Below, in pieces: positions 31,096 through 37,553 of a stretch of DNA of 64,000 nt. How positions within the stretch are numbered: position 1 is the first letter of the stretch; every line of letters begins with the position of its first letter. This stretch comes from Ornithinicoccus sp045032955 (GTDB lineage: Bacteria > Actinomycetota > Actinomycetes > Actinomycetales > Dermatophilaceae): NCBI RefSeq assembly GCF_045032955.1, contig NZ_JBJFZU010000003.1, positions 341,713 through 405,712 on the forward strand. The letters run 5' to 3'. The notes beneath the pieces are model-generated. The model had not been told where the DNA came from. It saw only the letters and a program-made list of their open reading frames with translations, and ran no database searches. Position numbers and translations under genes: made by a program.

Positions 31096-32148
31096 ATGGT
31101 GAGCACGCGCAGCCCGCGCCTCAAGGACGTGGCGCAGGAAGCCGGGATCTCGATCGCGACCGCCTCACGGGCGATGTCCGGGTCGCCCGGGGTGAGCGCA
31201 CAGCTCGCGAAGCGGGTGCGCCAGATCGCCACCGACCTCGGGTATGTCGCGAACGTGCACGCCCGGTCGCTGGCCGGCAGCCCGAGCTCGGTGGTGGGCC
31301 TGGTGGTGCACGAGATCGGGGACCCCTACTTCTCCGAGATCGCCAGCGGGGTGCTCAGCGTGGCCGGTGCCCGGGGGCTGACCGTGCAGATCTGCCACAG
31401 CGGGCGCGACCCCGAGGCCGAGCTGGCACAGATCCAGATGCTGATGGCCAACCGGGTGGGCGCCATCATCGTCGCCGGCTCCGGCTTCGTGGACCCCTCG
31501 CAGGAGTCCGGGGTGGCGCTGGCCCTGCAGCGTTTCCAGGAGAACGGCGGCCGGGTGGCCGTCATCGGCCGGCACCCGTTGCGGGCCGACACCGTCCAGC
31601 CGGACAACATCGAGGGCGGGGAGACCATCACCGCCCACCTGCTGGGCCTCGGGCACCGGCGGATCGGCGTGGTCACCGGCTCCCGCGAGCTGACGACGGT
31701 GGCGGACCGGTTGGTGGGGATCGGCAGGGCCCTGCAGCGGGCCGGGTTGTCGCTGGAGACCACGCCGCTGGTCGAGGCCCCGTTCACCCGGGAGGGCGGC
31801 AAGGAGGCGATCGCCCGGCTGCTCGAGGAGGCGCCGGACCTGAGCGCGGTGATCGCGATGAACGACGACATGGCGATCGGTGCGCTCTCGGTCCTGCGCG
31901 CCCGCGGGGTCGTCGTCCCGGACGAGATCTCGGTCACCGGCTTCGACGACGTGGCGGTCGCCGGCGACCTGGCGCCCAGCCTGACCACGATCCGGCTGCC
32001 GATGGCCGAGATGGGGCGCCAGGCGCTGCAGCTCGCGCTGGCGCCGCCGGCCACCCGTCGGCGGCGGCGCCGGGCCGCGCACGAGCTGGTGGTCCGGGAC
32101 TCGACCGCTCCGCCGCGGGCTGGCGGCGCACTACGCTCACCCGCATGA
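31096..32148 (+). CDS. LacI-family transcriptional regulator
   Basis: This is a 350-residue regulator. The N-terminal HTH is LKDVAQEAGISIATASRAMS with hinge RVRQIATDLGYVANVHARSL (residues 9-55). The periplasmic-binding-like ligand domain follows (VVGLVVHEIGDPYFSEIASG, VGAIIVAGSGF, VAVIGRHPL, HRRIGVVTGS, DLSAVIAMNDDMAIGAL, EISVTGFDDVAVAGDLAPSL, TTIRLPMAEMGRQAL). ATG 31096 has GGGGAG 6 nt upstream; ATG 31081 would add five residues. It is divergent from the ABC/sugar operon, with tandem operators between, and is the obvious candidate for the similar operator before the DUF6351-like gene. The ligand should be a sugar or metabolite of the pathway. Confidence 0.9.
   Translation: MVSTRSPRLKDVAQEAGISIATASRAMSGSPGVSAQLAKRVRQIATDLGYVANVHARSLAGSPSSVVGLVVHEIGDPYFSEIASGVLSVAGARGLTVQICHSGRDPEAELAQIQMLMANRVGAIIVAGSGFVDPSQESGVALALQRFQENGGRVAVIGRHPLRADTVQPDNIEGGETITAHLLGLGHRRIGVVTGSRELTTVADRLVGIGRALQRAGLSLETTPLVEAPFTREGGKEAIARLLEEAPDLSAVIAMNDDMAIGALSVLRARGVVVPDEISVTGFDDVAVAGDLAPSLTTIRLPMAEMGRQALQLALAPPATRRRRRRAAHELVVRDSTAPPRAGGALRSPA
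32132..32137 (+). promoter_or_regulatory. Putative leaderless -10 box (TACGCT) for the DUF2200 gene
   Basis: TACGCT lies inside the end of the lacI-type gene and ends 7 nt before ATG 32145, so DUF2200 may also be transcribed on its own. Confidence 0.4.
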
Positions 32149-32486
32149 GCCGGATCTTCACCGCCAGCGTCGCCTCGGTCTACCCGCACTACGTCACCAA
32201 GCTGGAGCGCAAGGGGCGCACCAAGGACGAGCTGCACCAGGTGATCGAGTGGCTGACCGGCGTCGACGAGGCCGAGCTGTCCCGGCACCTGGAGGCCGGG
32301 ACCACCTTCGAGGACTTCTTCGCCGCGGCGGACCTCAACCCGGGCGTCTCGCTGATCACCGGCTCCGTGTGCGGGGTGAAGGTCCAGGAGGTCGAGGACC
32401 CGCTGATGCGCCGGATCCGCTACTTGGACAAGCTGGTCGACGAGCTGGCCAAGGGCAGGCCGATGGAGAAGGTGCTCCGCTCCTGA
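32145..32486 (+). CDS. DUF2200 family protein
   Basis: This 113-residue protein matches DUF2200: RIFTASVASVYPHYVTKLER, then KGRTKDELHQVIEWLTG, FEDFFAAADLNPGVSLITGS and VCGVKVQEVEDPLMRRIRYL, then DKLVDELAKGRPMEKVLR. The family is widespread, cytoplasmic and of unknown function; a helical DNA-binding-like fold has been suggested. The start overlaps the LacI stop by 4 nt (ATGA), with its own -10-like box. No functional link to sugar import is evident. Confidence 0.85.
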   Translation: MSRIFTASVASVYPHYVTKLERKGRTKDELHQVIEWLTGVDEAELSRHLEAGTTFEDFFAAADLNPGVSLITGSVCGVKVQEVEDPLMRRIRYLDKLVDELAKGRPMEKVLRS

Positions 32487-32564
32487 GGGGCGTCGCTTGA
32501 CCGTGCGGACGCGGCGGATCTGGTGTTCCGTGGAGCCTGACCCCACAACCGCAGGAGGTTTGGC

Positions 32565-33023
32565 ATGAGCCAGGTGACAGAGTCCGTCGACGTCGACGTC
32601 CCGATCAAGGTGGCGTACGACCAGTGGACCCAGTTCGAGTCGTTCCCCGAGTTCATGGAGGGCGTGGAGTCGGTGACGCAGGTCACCGACACCCGCAGCC
32701 ACTGGAAGGTCGAGGTCGGCGGTGTCACGCGTGAGTTCGACACCGAGATCAGCGAGCAGCACCCCGAGGAGCGGGTGGCGTGGACGACCGTCGACGGTGA
32801 CCTGAAGCAGGCCGGCGTCGTCACCTTCCACAAGCTCAGCGACACCACGACCCGCGTCACGATCCAGATGGACTGGGCGCCGGAGGGCCTCGCCGAGAAG
32901 GCCGGCGCGCTGCTCGGCGTCGACGACCGCCGGGTCAAGGGCGACGCCCGCCGCTTCAAGGAGTTCATCGAGTCGCGCGGTATGCCGACCGGCGGCTGGG
33001 AGGGCGACGTCCCCCGCGACTGA
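32565..33023 (+). CDS. SRPBCC-family (polyketide cyclase/dehydrase-like) protein
   Basis: This is a 152-residue START/Bet v1-like domain protein. It opens with QVTESVDVDVPIKVAYDQWT, then QFESFPEFMEGVESVTQV and WKVEVGGVTREFDTEISEQH, the N-terminal helix and beta-sheet of the fold, and ends with the long C-terminal helix (DARRFKEFIESRG). Such proteins bind hydrophobic ligands; in actinobacteria this subgroup is often stress-linked. GCAGGAGG lies 7 nt before ATG 32565. It is followed by a strong GC-rich hairpin, so it is probably monocistronic. Confidence 0.85.
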   Translation: MSQVTESVDVDVPIKVAYDQWTQFESFPEFMEGVESVTQVTDTRSHWKVEVGGVTREFDTEISEQHPEERVAWTTVDGDLKQAGVVTFHKLSDTTTRVTIQMDWAPEGLAEKAGALLGVDDRRVKGDARRFKEFIESRGMPTGGWEGDVPRD

Positions 33024-33038
33024 TCCCCGGAGACAGTC

Positions 33039-33072
33039 GCAGCGCCCGTCCCCGCCAGGGGGCGGGCGCTGC
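33039..33072 (+). terminator. GC-rich hairpin terminator
   Basis: GCAGCGCCCG (33039-33048) and CGGGCGCTGC (33063-33072) form a perfect 10-bp stem right after the SRPBCC stop. A second copy of GGCGGGCGCTGCG follows at about 33083, giving an alternative pairing. Confidence 0.65.
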
Positions 33073-33104
33073 GTCGTCGGCGGGGGCGGGCGCTGCGCCC
33101 TCCC

Positions 33105-33665
33105 TCAGCGTCCGAACAGCCGAGCCAGGAAGCCTGTGCGCGCCCTGCCCTCGTCCGGTCCCGTCAGCGGCACGTCCGGTCCCGTCACCGGTGCGTCGGT
33201 GAGGACGTCGAAGCGTCCCCAGAGCAGGTCGTCGTCCACGGCGACCCCGGTCAGCCGCTCCAGCAGGGTCAGCGTGGAGGCCTCGACGAGCGGGGAGGTG
33301 CCGTCCTCCTCGGGCAGGGTGGTCCCCACCTCGACGACTCGCTCACCCTGACTGTCCACGATGTGCCGGCGTGCGGCACCGGGGGCTGAGACGGCGAACG
33401 AGAAGGTGTCGGCGGTGCTGCTGAGCAGCACCGTCACCACGCGCCGGTCCAGCGCCGCCGAGATGGACTCGTCCTCGGAGGCGAGCACCATCGTCGCGTC
33501 CAGGATCAGCAGTCCTCGAGGAGTCTGGCGGGCCGCCCTGCCTGGGTTTCCCGACGACAGCGCCTCGTCGCCCGAGATCGTCTCCCCCGACGGATGGAGG
33601 TCGAGGACCCCCAGTTGCGACATCCGGACGTCGTCGATGTGCACCATGCCCACGCTGTGTCCCAT
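33105..33665 (-). CDS. Unknown protein, last gene of a WXG100/T7SS-like operon
   Basis: This 186-residue protein begins MGHSVGMVHIDDVRMSQLGV and has a beta-rich central part (LLILDATMVLASEDESISAA, VVTVLLSSTADTFSFAVSAP, EVGTTLPEEDGTSPLVEAS) and a Gly/Pro-rich basic end (RTGFLARLFGR). No signal peptide or membrane helix is present. I do not recognise a family. It lies 35 nt after the previous gene in the six-gene minus-strand operon and may be an accessory or sensing subunit. Confidence 0.55.
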   Translation of the reverse strand: MGHSVGMVHIDDVRMSQLGVLDLHPSGETISGDEALSSGNPGRAARQTPRGLLILDATMVLASEDESISAALDRRVVTVLLSSTADTFSFAVSAPGAARRHIVDSQGERVVEVGTTLPEEDGTSPLVEASTLTLLERLTGVAVDDDLLWGRFDVLTDAPVTGPDVPLTGPDEGRARTGFLARLFGR

Positions 33666-33700
33666 GCGCCGAGCATGCCAGAGCGTAGGTGCCTTCGGCG

Positions 33701-34474
33701 TCAGCTACCGTCCACGCGCGGCGGCGAGCCACCCAGGGTGTCCTTGGCGCCCTTGGTCGTGACCGCCTCCTCCGGCGGGACCAGGGCGGGCAGCACCCCG
33801 GCGAGCTCACGCCATACCTGGGTGGGGGTGGTGGGCACCAGCCGCAGACCGCCGGCAGCGGTGGCCTCGGCGGAGCCCGGCGTAGCGCCATCGTCGCCGT
33901 CCACGTCCTCGCCCACATCCACGACCCAGAGTCCGCTGTCCCGGCCGTCCACGGCGGCCAGCATCAGGGGCGCCGCGTCCGAGCCGACCGCGGCGGCGAC
34001 CAGGCGCCAGGCCCGGTCCGCACCCAGCGCGGCACCGGCCCGCCCGGTCGGTGCGTCACCACCGGGGGAGGCTGCCCCGAACCACGCCTCCAGCTCGGAC
34101 TCCTGCACCGCTCGTGCCTCCCGGTCGGCGGGTGCGTGCGCCCGTGGCGCCAGGCCGACCATCCGGGCCAGCGACGCGGCCAGGTGGTCCGGCGGCAGCA
34201 CCAGCAGCCGGCGGTCCTCGCCGCGCCCCAGGTCGAGCAGCACGGCGGTGGCGTCCTCGTCCACCCACGCCTCGTGGGTGAACACCCCACCGGGGGTCGC
34301 CGTCTGCACCTGCACGACGACCAGGGGGTCCCGACCGGCCTCCAGCGCCTGCTCGCCGCCGGGCACCGCGGCAGCGACCGCCGTCAGCTGCGGGTCGACC
34401 TGCTCGGCCCCCGCCAGAGCGGCCCAGGTGGCCCTGTCCACCACCAGCGCCTCACCCTCTCGTCGCAGCGTCAT
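33701..34474 (-). CDS. Unknown protein of a WXG100 operon, possibly EspG-like chaperone
   Basis: This 257-residue Ala/Val/Asp-rich cytoplasmic protein starts LRREGEALVVDRATWAALAG and has alternating strands and helices (DPLVVVQVQTATPG, ATAVLLDLGRGEDRRLLVLP, PLMLAAVDGRDSGLWVVDVG). The opening VDRATWAAL and the overall layout recall EspG-type chaperones of type VII secretion, which bind WXG/PE/PPE substrates, but similarity is weak and I cannot confirm it. ATG 34474 overlaps the preceding gene by 4 nt. Confidence 0.5.
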   Translation of the reverse strand: MTLRREGEALVVDRATWAALAGAEQVDPQLTAVAAAVPGGEQALEAGRDPLVVVQVQTATPGGVFTHEAWVDEDATAVLLDLGRGEDRRLLVLPPDHLAASLARMVGLAPRAHAPADREARAVQESELEAWFGAASPGGDAPTGRAGAALGADRAWRLVAAAVGSDAAPLMLAAVDGRDSGLWVVDVGEDVDGDDGATPGSAEATAAGGLRLVPTTPTQVWRELAGVLPALVPPEEAVTTKGAKDTLGGSPPRVDGS

Positions 34475-34929
34475 CGCCTGACCCCCGCCGGCACCCGCAG
34501 GCTGGCGCAGCAGGCCGCCATCTCGTCGGCGACCACCGGGTAGCGAAGCGCGTCGACGGTCGCCGTCAGGGTCAGCCCGAGGCCGTCGACCTCGGTGAAG
34601 ACCTGCTCCATCACCAGGGCGCGACCCTGGCCGTCCACATGGTGCGCCAGCCGGCTGCCCCCGGGCCGACCGTCGATCTCGAACGCGTGCAGGTCCAGCA
34701 CCAGGTAGTCCGCCAGCTCGCTCGGCAGCTGCGCCTCGGTGACGTTCTGCCAGTCCCGGAACGAGCGTCCGCCGGTGTCGACCGCGGTGAGCACCAGGTT
34801 CGCCCGGACGCCGCCCTCGACCGGCCCGGGCTCCAGCACGAGCAGCACCTCGTCGTGCCCGGTGCCCTCCACCTGCCAGTCGTCGGGCGCCTCGAACGTC
34901 GCTCCCGACACCTCGTGGGTCACCTTCAC
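34471..34929 (-). CDS. LpqN/DcrB-like protein
   Basis: This is a 152-residue protein with the DcrB/LpqN-type alpha-beta fold: ATFEAPDDWQVEGTGHDEVL (strand-loop typical of the family), ANLVLTAVDTGGRSFRDWQN, RLAHHVDGQGRALVMEQVFT, LTLTATVDALRYPVVADEMA. No signal peptide or lipobox, unlike mycobacterial LpqN. GTG 34929 overlaps the stop of the membrane protein gene (GTGA), with AGGAGAGG upstream. Homologues occur near type VII secretion loci. Function unproven. Confidence 0.65.
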   Translation of the reverse strand: MKVTHEVSGATFEAPDDWQVEGTGHDEVLLVLEPGPVEGGVRANLVLTAVDTGGRSFRDWQNVTEAQLPSELADYLVLDLHAFEIDGRPGGSRLAHHVDGQGRALVMEQVFTEVDGLGLTLTATVDALRYPVVADEMAACCASLRVPAGVRR

Positions 34930-35294
34930 CGCATCCACCTCTCCTTGTCGAACCGTCGGGCGATGCTCTCGCGTGACCAGCGGGGCACCGACCACCGGGG
35001 GTAGGGGAGGGACAGCGCCCCCCAGCCGAAGACCAGCCACAGCCCCAGCGGTGCCAGCACCAGGGCGAGGAAGCCCAGCGCCGGGACGTCGCCCATCCAC
35101 GGCGACAGCCCGACGAGCAGGCTCAGCATGCCCAGGCCCGGCAGCACGAAGAGCGCACCGCGGACCCCCGCCTCGCTCGGGCCTCGCAGCCAGGCCCGAG
35201 CCTGCTCGCCACGGCCGAGGCGCTCCCAGAGCGCCAGCCCGAGCAGCACGACGCCCAGCACCAGACCGATCACGCTCACCACGGTGGACCCCAC
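34926..35294 (-). CDS. Membrane protein with three to four helices (possible immunity or accessory protein)
   Basis: This 122-residue protein has hydrophobic helices VVSVIGLVLGVVLLGLALWE, GALFVLPGLGMLSLLVGL and LGFLALVLAPLGLWLVFGW, with basic loops and a basic C-terminus. It follows the glycine-zipper WXG-like gene after only 3 nt. In toxin operons the immunity gene usually follows directly, so a membrane immunity role is a hypothesis only. Confidence 0.6.
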   Translation of the reverse strand: MGSTVVSVIGLVLGVVLLGLALWERLGRGEQARAWLRGPSEAGVRGALFVLPGLGMLSLLVGLSPWMGDVPALGFLALVLAPLGLWLVFGWGALSLPYPRWSVPRWSRESIARRFDKERWMR

Positions 35295-35297
35295 GGC

Positions 35298-36656
35298 TCA
35301 CCAGGGGGTGATGTCGTCGACGAAGTCCCCGGCGCTGTCCCAGGCGTCCGAGACGCCGTCGGCGATGTCGCCGCCGATGTCCTTGAGCTGGTCGCCCACC
35401 CAGGCGCCGGCCTGCGAGCCCACGAAACCGCCGATCAGCGCACCCAGACCGGCCCCGATGACGGTGCCCACCCCGGGCATGATCGCGGTCCCGATCGCGC
35501 CGCCGGCCCAGGCGCCGCCCTTGGCCCCGAGCATCGCCCCGCCGGTCGTCGCCGCGGACACGGTGACGGTGCGGCCCACCCGCTTGTCGGTCGGGTAGTT
35601 CGAGCTCTCGTTCCACTCGTTCCATCCCGAGGTGGCGGCCGTGAAGACGGTGCCGCCGCGGCCCAGCCACCGACCGGCGGTGCTCCAGCGCGAGGCGTTG
35701 CCGCCGTGCCAGGGGCGGGCGCTGAAGTGGCCGCGTGGGTCGAAGCCGCGGACCCGCTGCCACGGGCTCAGGCCCTGGGCCGTGGGAAACCGGCCGGCCC
35801 CGTGCCGCAGCCGCTGCCAGAAGCCCATGTTCGGGGAGACCACCCGCCCGGCGGCGTCGATCGGCCGGAAGTGGGAGTAGCGGTGGTCGGCCATCCAGCT
35901 GGCCACCGTCGAGGCGCCGAACTGGACCTGGCCCAGGGTGAACAGCGTCATGCTGACCGACCCCTCGCCGACCGGGGGCCGGAAGCCGAGCCACGAGTCC
36001 AGGGCGCTGTCGGTCAGGCTCTCCGCCGGCTGCGACACCGACTCCAGCGCCTCCCACGCGCTCTCGGTGCTCAACGTCCCCTCGGCCAGCGGGGTGCTGG
36101 TGCCGGACACCCCCGTGCTCCCGTGCACCCGCTGGGCGACCTGGTCCGGGGTGAGCTCACCGGCGCCGGGCACCAGGATCTCGGAGCCCGCGTCCAGCGC
36201 ACCCGCGGTGGCGGTCGCGTCCCGCTCCACCTCGTCCCGGATCTCCTGCGCCTGCTGCCGCAACCGGGCGACCTCGGTGTCGACCTGCCCCTGGACGGTG
36301 TCGTGGTCCTCGTCGTCGGCGTCGACCCCGTCCATCCGGTCCAGCTCCTGCTGGGCACGGATCTCCAGGTCCTCGATGTCCTCGCGGGCGGTCTGCAGCC
36401 GACGGGCATACCCGCTGAGCTGCCCCTGCGCCGCGTCGACGACCCCGGAGGCACCACCCAGGGTCCCGGCGATGCCGCGCCCGGCGTCCTCGAACTCCTG
36501 GGACCGGGTGGCCTGCCAGGTCTCGAGCGCGCCGGCCACGCCGGTCTCGACGTTGCCCTGCTCGGTGGTCAGGTCGGTGGAGGCCGTGCCGAAGGTGGTG
36601 GCCAGGGCACCCAGCAGCTCGGGGTCGCCCTGCGGCAGCGAGAACCCGGCGACCAT
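35298..36656 (-). CDS. WXG/LXG-like secreted protein with C-terminal glycine-zipper domain
   Basis: This is a 452-residue protein. Residues 1-190 are helical with long coiled coils, as in WXG100/LXG exported proteins (LLGALATTFGTASTDLTTEQ; ARRLQTAREDIEDLEIRAQQ; QVDTEVARLRQQAQEIRDEV). A middle part is rich in Arg, Trp and His (NMGFWQRLRHGAGRFPTAQG). The C-terminal about 90 residues are a glycine-zipper stretch (TGGAMLGAKGGAWAGGAIGT, VIGAGLGALIGGFVGSQAGA) that can insert in membranes. This architecture (export domain plus membrane-active tail) is that of type VII secreted effectors or toxins; activity is inferred. It is linked by TGATG to the small WXG100 partner gene. Confidence 0.68.
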   Translation of the reverse strand: MVAGFSLPQGDPELLGALATTFGTASTDLTTEQGNVETGVAGALETWQATRSQEFEDAGRGIAGTLGGASGVVDAAQGQLSGYARRLQTAREDIEDLEIRAQQELDRMDGVDADDEDHDTVQGQVDTEVARLRQQAQEIRDEVERDATATAGALDAGSEILVPGAGELTPDQVAQRVHGSTGVSGTSTPLAEGTLSTESAWEALESVSQPAESLTDSALDSWLGFRPPVGEGSVSMTLFTLGQVQFGASTVASWMADHRYSHFRPIDAAGRVVSPNMGFWQRLRHGAGRFPTAQGLSPWQRVRGFDPRGHFSARPWHGGNASRWSTAGRWLGRGGTVFTAATSGWNEWNESSNYPTDKRVGRTVTVSAATTGGAMLGAKGGAWAGGAIGTAIMPGVGTVIGAGLGALIGGFVGSQAGAWVGDQLKDIGGDIADGVSDAWDSAGDFVDDITPW

Positions 36657-36922
36657 CAGTTGCCCCCGGCCGAGTCGATGTCCTGCGCCGCGGCGTCCGC
36701 CAGCCCGGCCGCGATCGTGGTCTGGGTCCCGGTGTCCTCCACCGCGGTCCCGACCGCGGCCCCCAGCCGGCGGATCGCGGTGGACAGGTCGGCATACCCC
36801 GCGGCCGAGCCCTGCACCTCGGTGAGCCCGCGACCGATGTCCTCGACCCGGCCCCCGGTGCGGTGCAGCGCGCGGGCGCTCTCGCCCATCGCCTGCGGGT
36901 CCCCTCCGACGAAGCCGCCCAT
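36656..36922 (-). CDS. WXG100-like small protein
   Basis: This 88-residue, mostly helical protein starts MGGFVGGDPQAMGESARALH and continues RTGGRVEDIGRGLTEVQGSA. Size, helix-turn-helix pattern and position before a larger WXG-like gene fit the ESAT-6/CFP-10-type partner family, though the central W-x-G is replaced (here AAGYADL). It heads the six-gene operon and would form a complex with the 452-residue protein for export. A secretion ATPase (EccC/EssC) is not in the window. Confidence 0.65.
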   Translation of the reverse strand: MGGFVGGDPQAMGESARALHRTGGRVEDIGRGLTEVQGSAAGYADLSTAIRRLGAAVGTAVEDTGTQTTIAAGLADAAAQDIDSAGGN

Positions 36923-37008
36923 GTCCTCTCCCCACTCCCTCCCGTGACGAACAGTCGTCGAGGATAGTGGCCCGCCGCGCCGAACCCAAGCCGTGGCACC
37001 CTGGCGGT

Positions 37009-37452
37009 ATGAGCACCTCCGCCCGTTGGGACGACGTCCGCACCCGCCTGGTCGACGAGCTCACCGCGCTCGACGACGGTCAGTCGCTCGTGCTGTCCGC
37101 GCCGCCGCGCTCGAGCGGCCGGCCCGCCCGCCGCCGGTGGTTCGGCCGGTCCGCCCGGTCCGGCGCCTCACCGGTCGGGCGCTACGTCCAGGCCTCCCGG
37201 CTGGGGACCGACCTGCTGTGCGAGTGCGTCTCCGCCGCGTATGCGGACGTCTCGCCCGAACGGACCGCGGCGCTGCTCTCCCTGGGGTGGTCCGACCCCG
37301 GTCGGCAGCTGGAGGGCGCCTCCTCGGAGAACCACGTCTACTGGGGCTCGGTGCAGGATCCGCGCTCCTGCGCGGACATGTTCGTGGGGGCGTTGCAGGC
37401 CCTGGGGACGGGTGTCCCGGACGCCCGCTGGCGCTGGGACCGGGTGGCGTAA
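37009..37452 (+). CDS. TY-Chap (YbjN/CesT-like chaperone) domain protein
   Basis: This 147-residue protein starts MSTSARWDDVRTRLVDELTA. Residues 60-145 resemble the TY-Chap fold: PVGRYVQASRLGTDLLCECV, SAAYADVSPERTAALLSLGW, NHVYWGSVQDPRSCADMFVG, ALQALG. These proteins are predicted peptide-binding chaperones related to type III chaperones and YbjN and are often found beside type VII secretion genes, as here (divergent from the WXG operon by 86 bp). CACCCT at -13 could act as a weak -10 box; no Shine-Dalgarno is visible. Confidence 0.62.
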   Translation: MSTSARWDDVRTRLVDELTALDDGQSLVLSAPPRSSGRPARRRWFGRSARSGASPVGRYVQASRLGTDLLCECVSAAYADVSPERTAALLSLGWSDPGRQLEGASSENHVYWGSVQDPRSCADMFVGALQALGTGVPDARWRWDRVA

Positions 37453-37459
37453 GCCCAGA

Positions 37460-37474
37460 TGTAAACGCTTACGA
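37460..37474. promoter_or_regulatory. LacI-type operator TGTAAACGCTTACGA before the DUF6351-like gene
   Basis: The core GTAAACGCTTAC (37461-37472) is a canonical LacI-family site, one mismatch from the reverse complement of the operator at 31011-31022. It lies 80 nt before ATG 37554 within a 101-bp promoter region that also holds TTGACC (37479-37484). Confidence 0.72.
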
Positions 37475-37553
37475 AATCTTGACCCAGAACCCCGTCGAGG
37501 GCCCGGATCCGGTGTTACGTTGCCAGGAAAGCCCTCCACGGAAGGACACAGCG

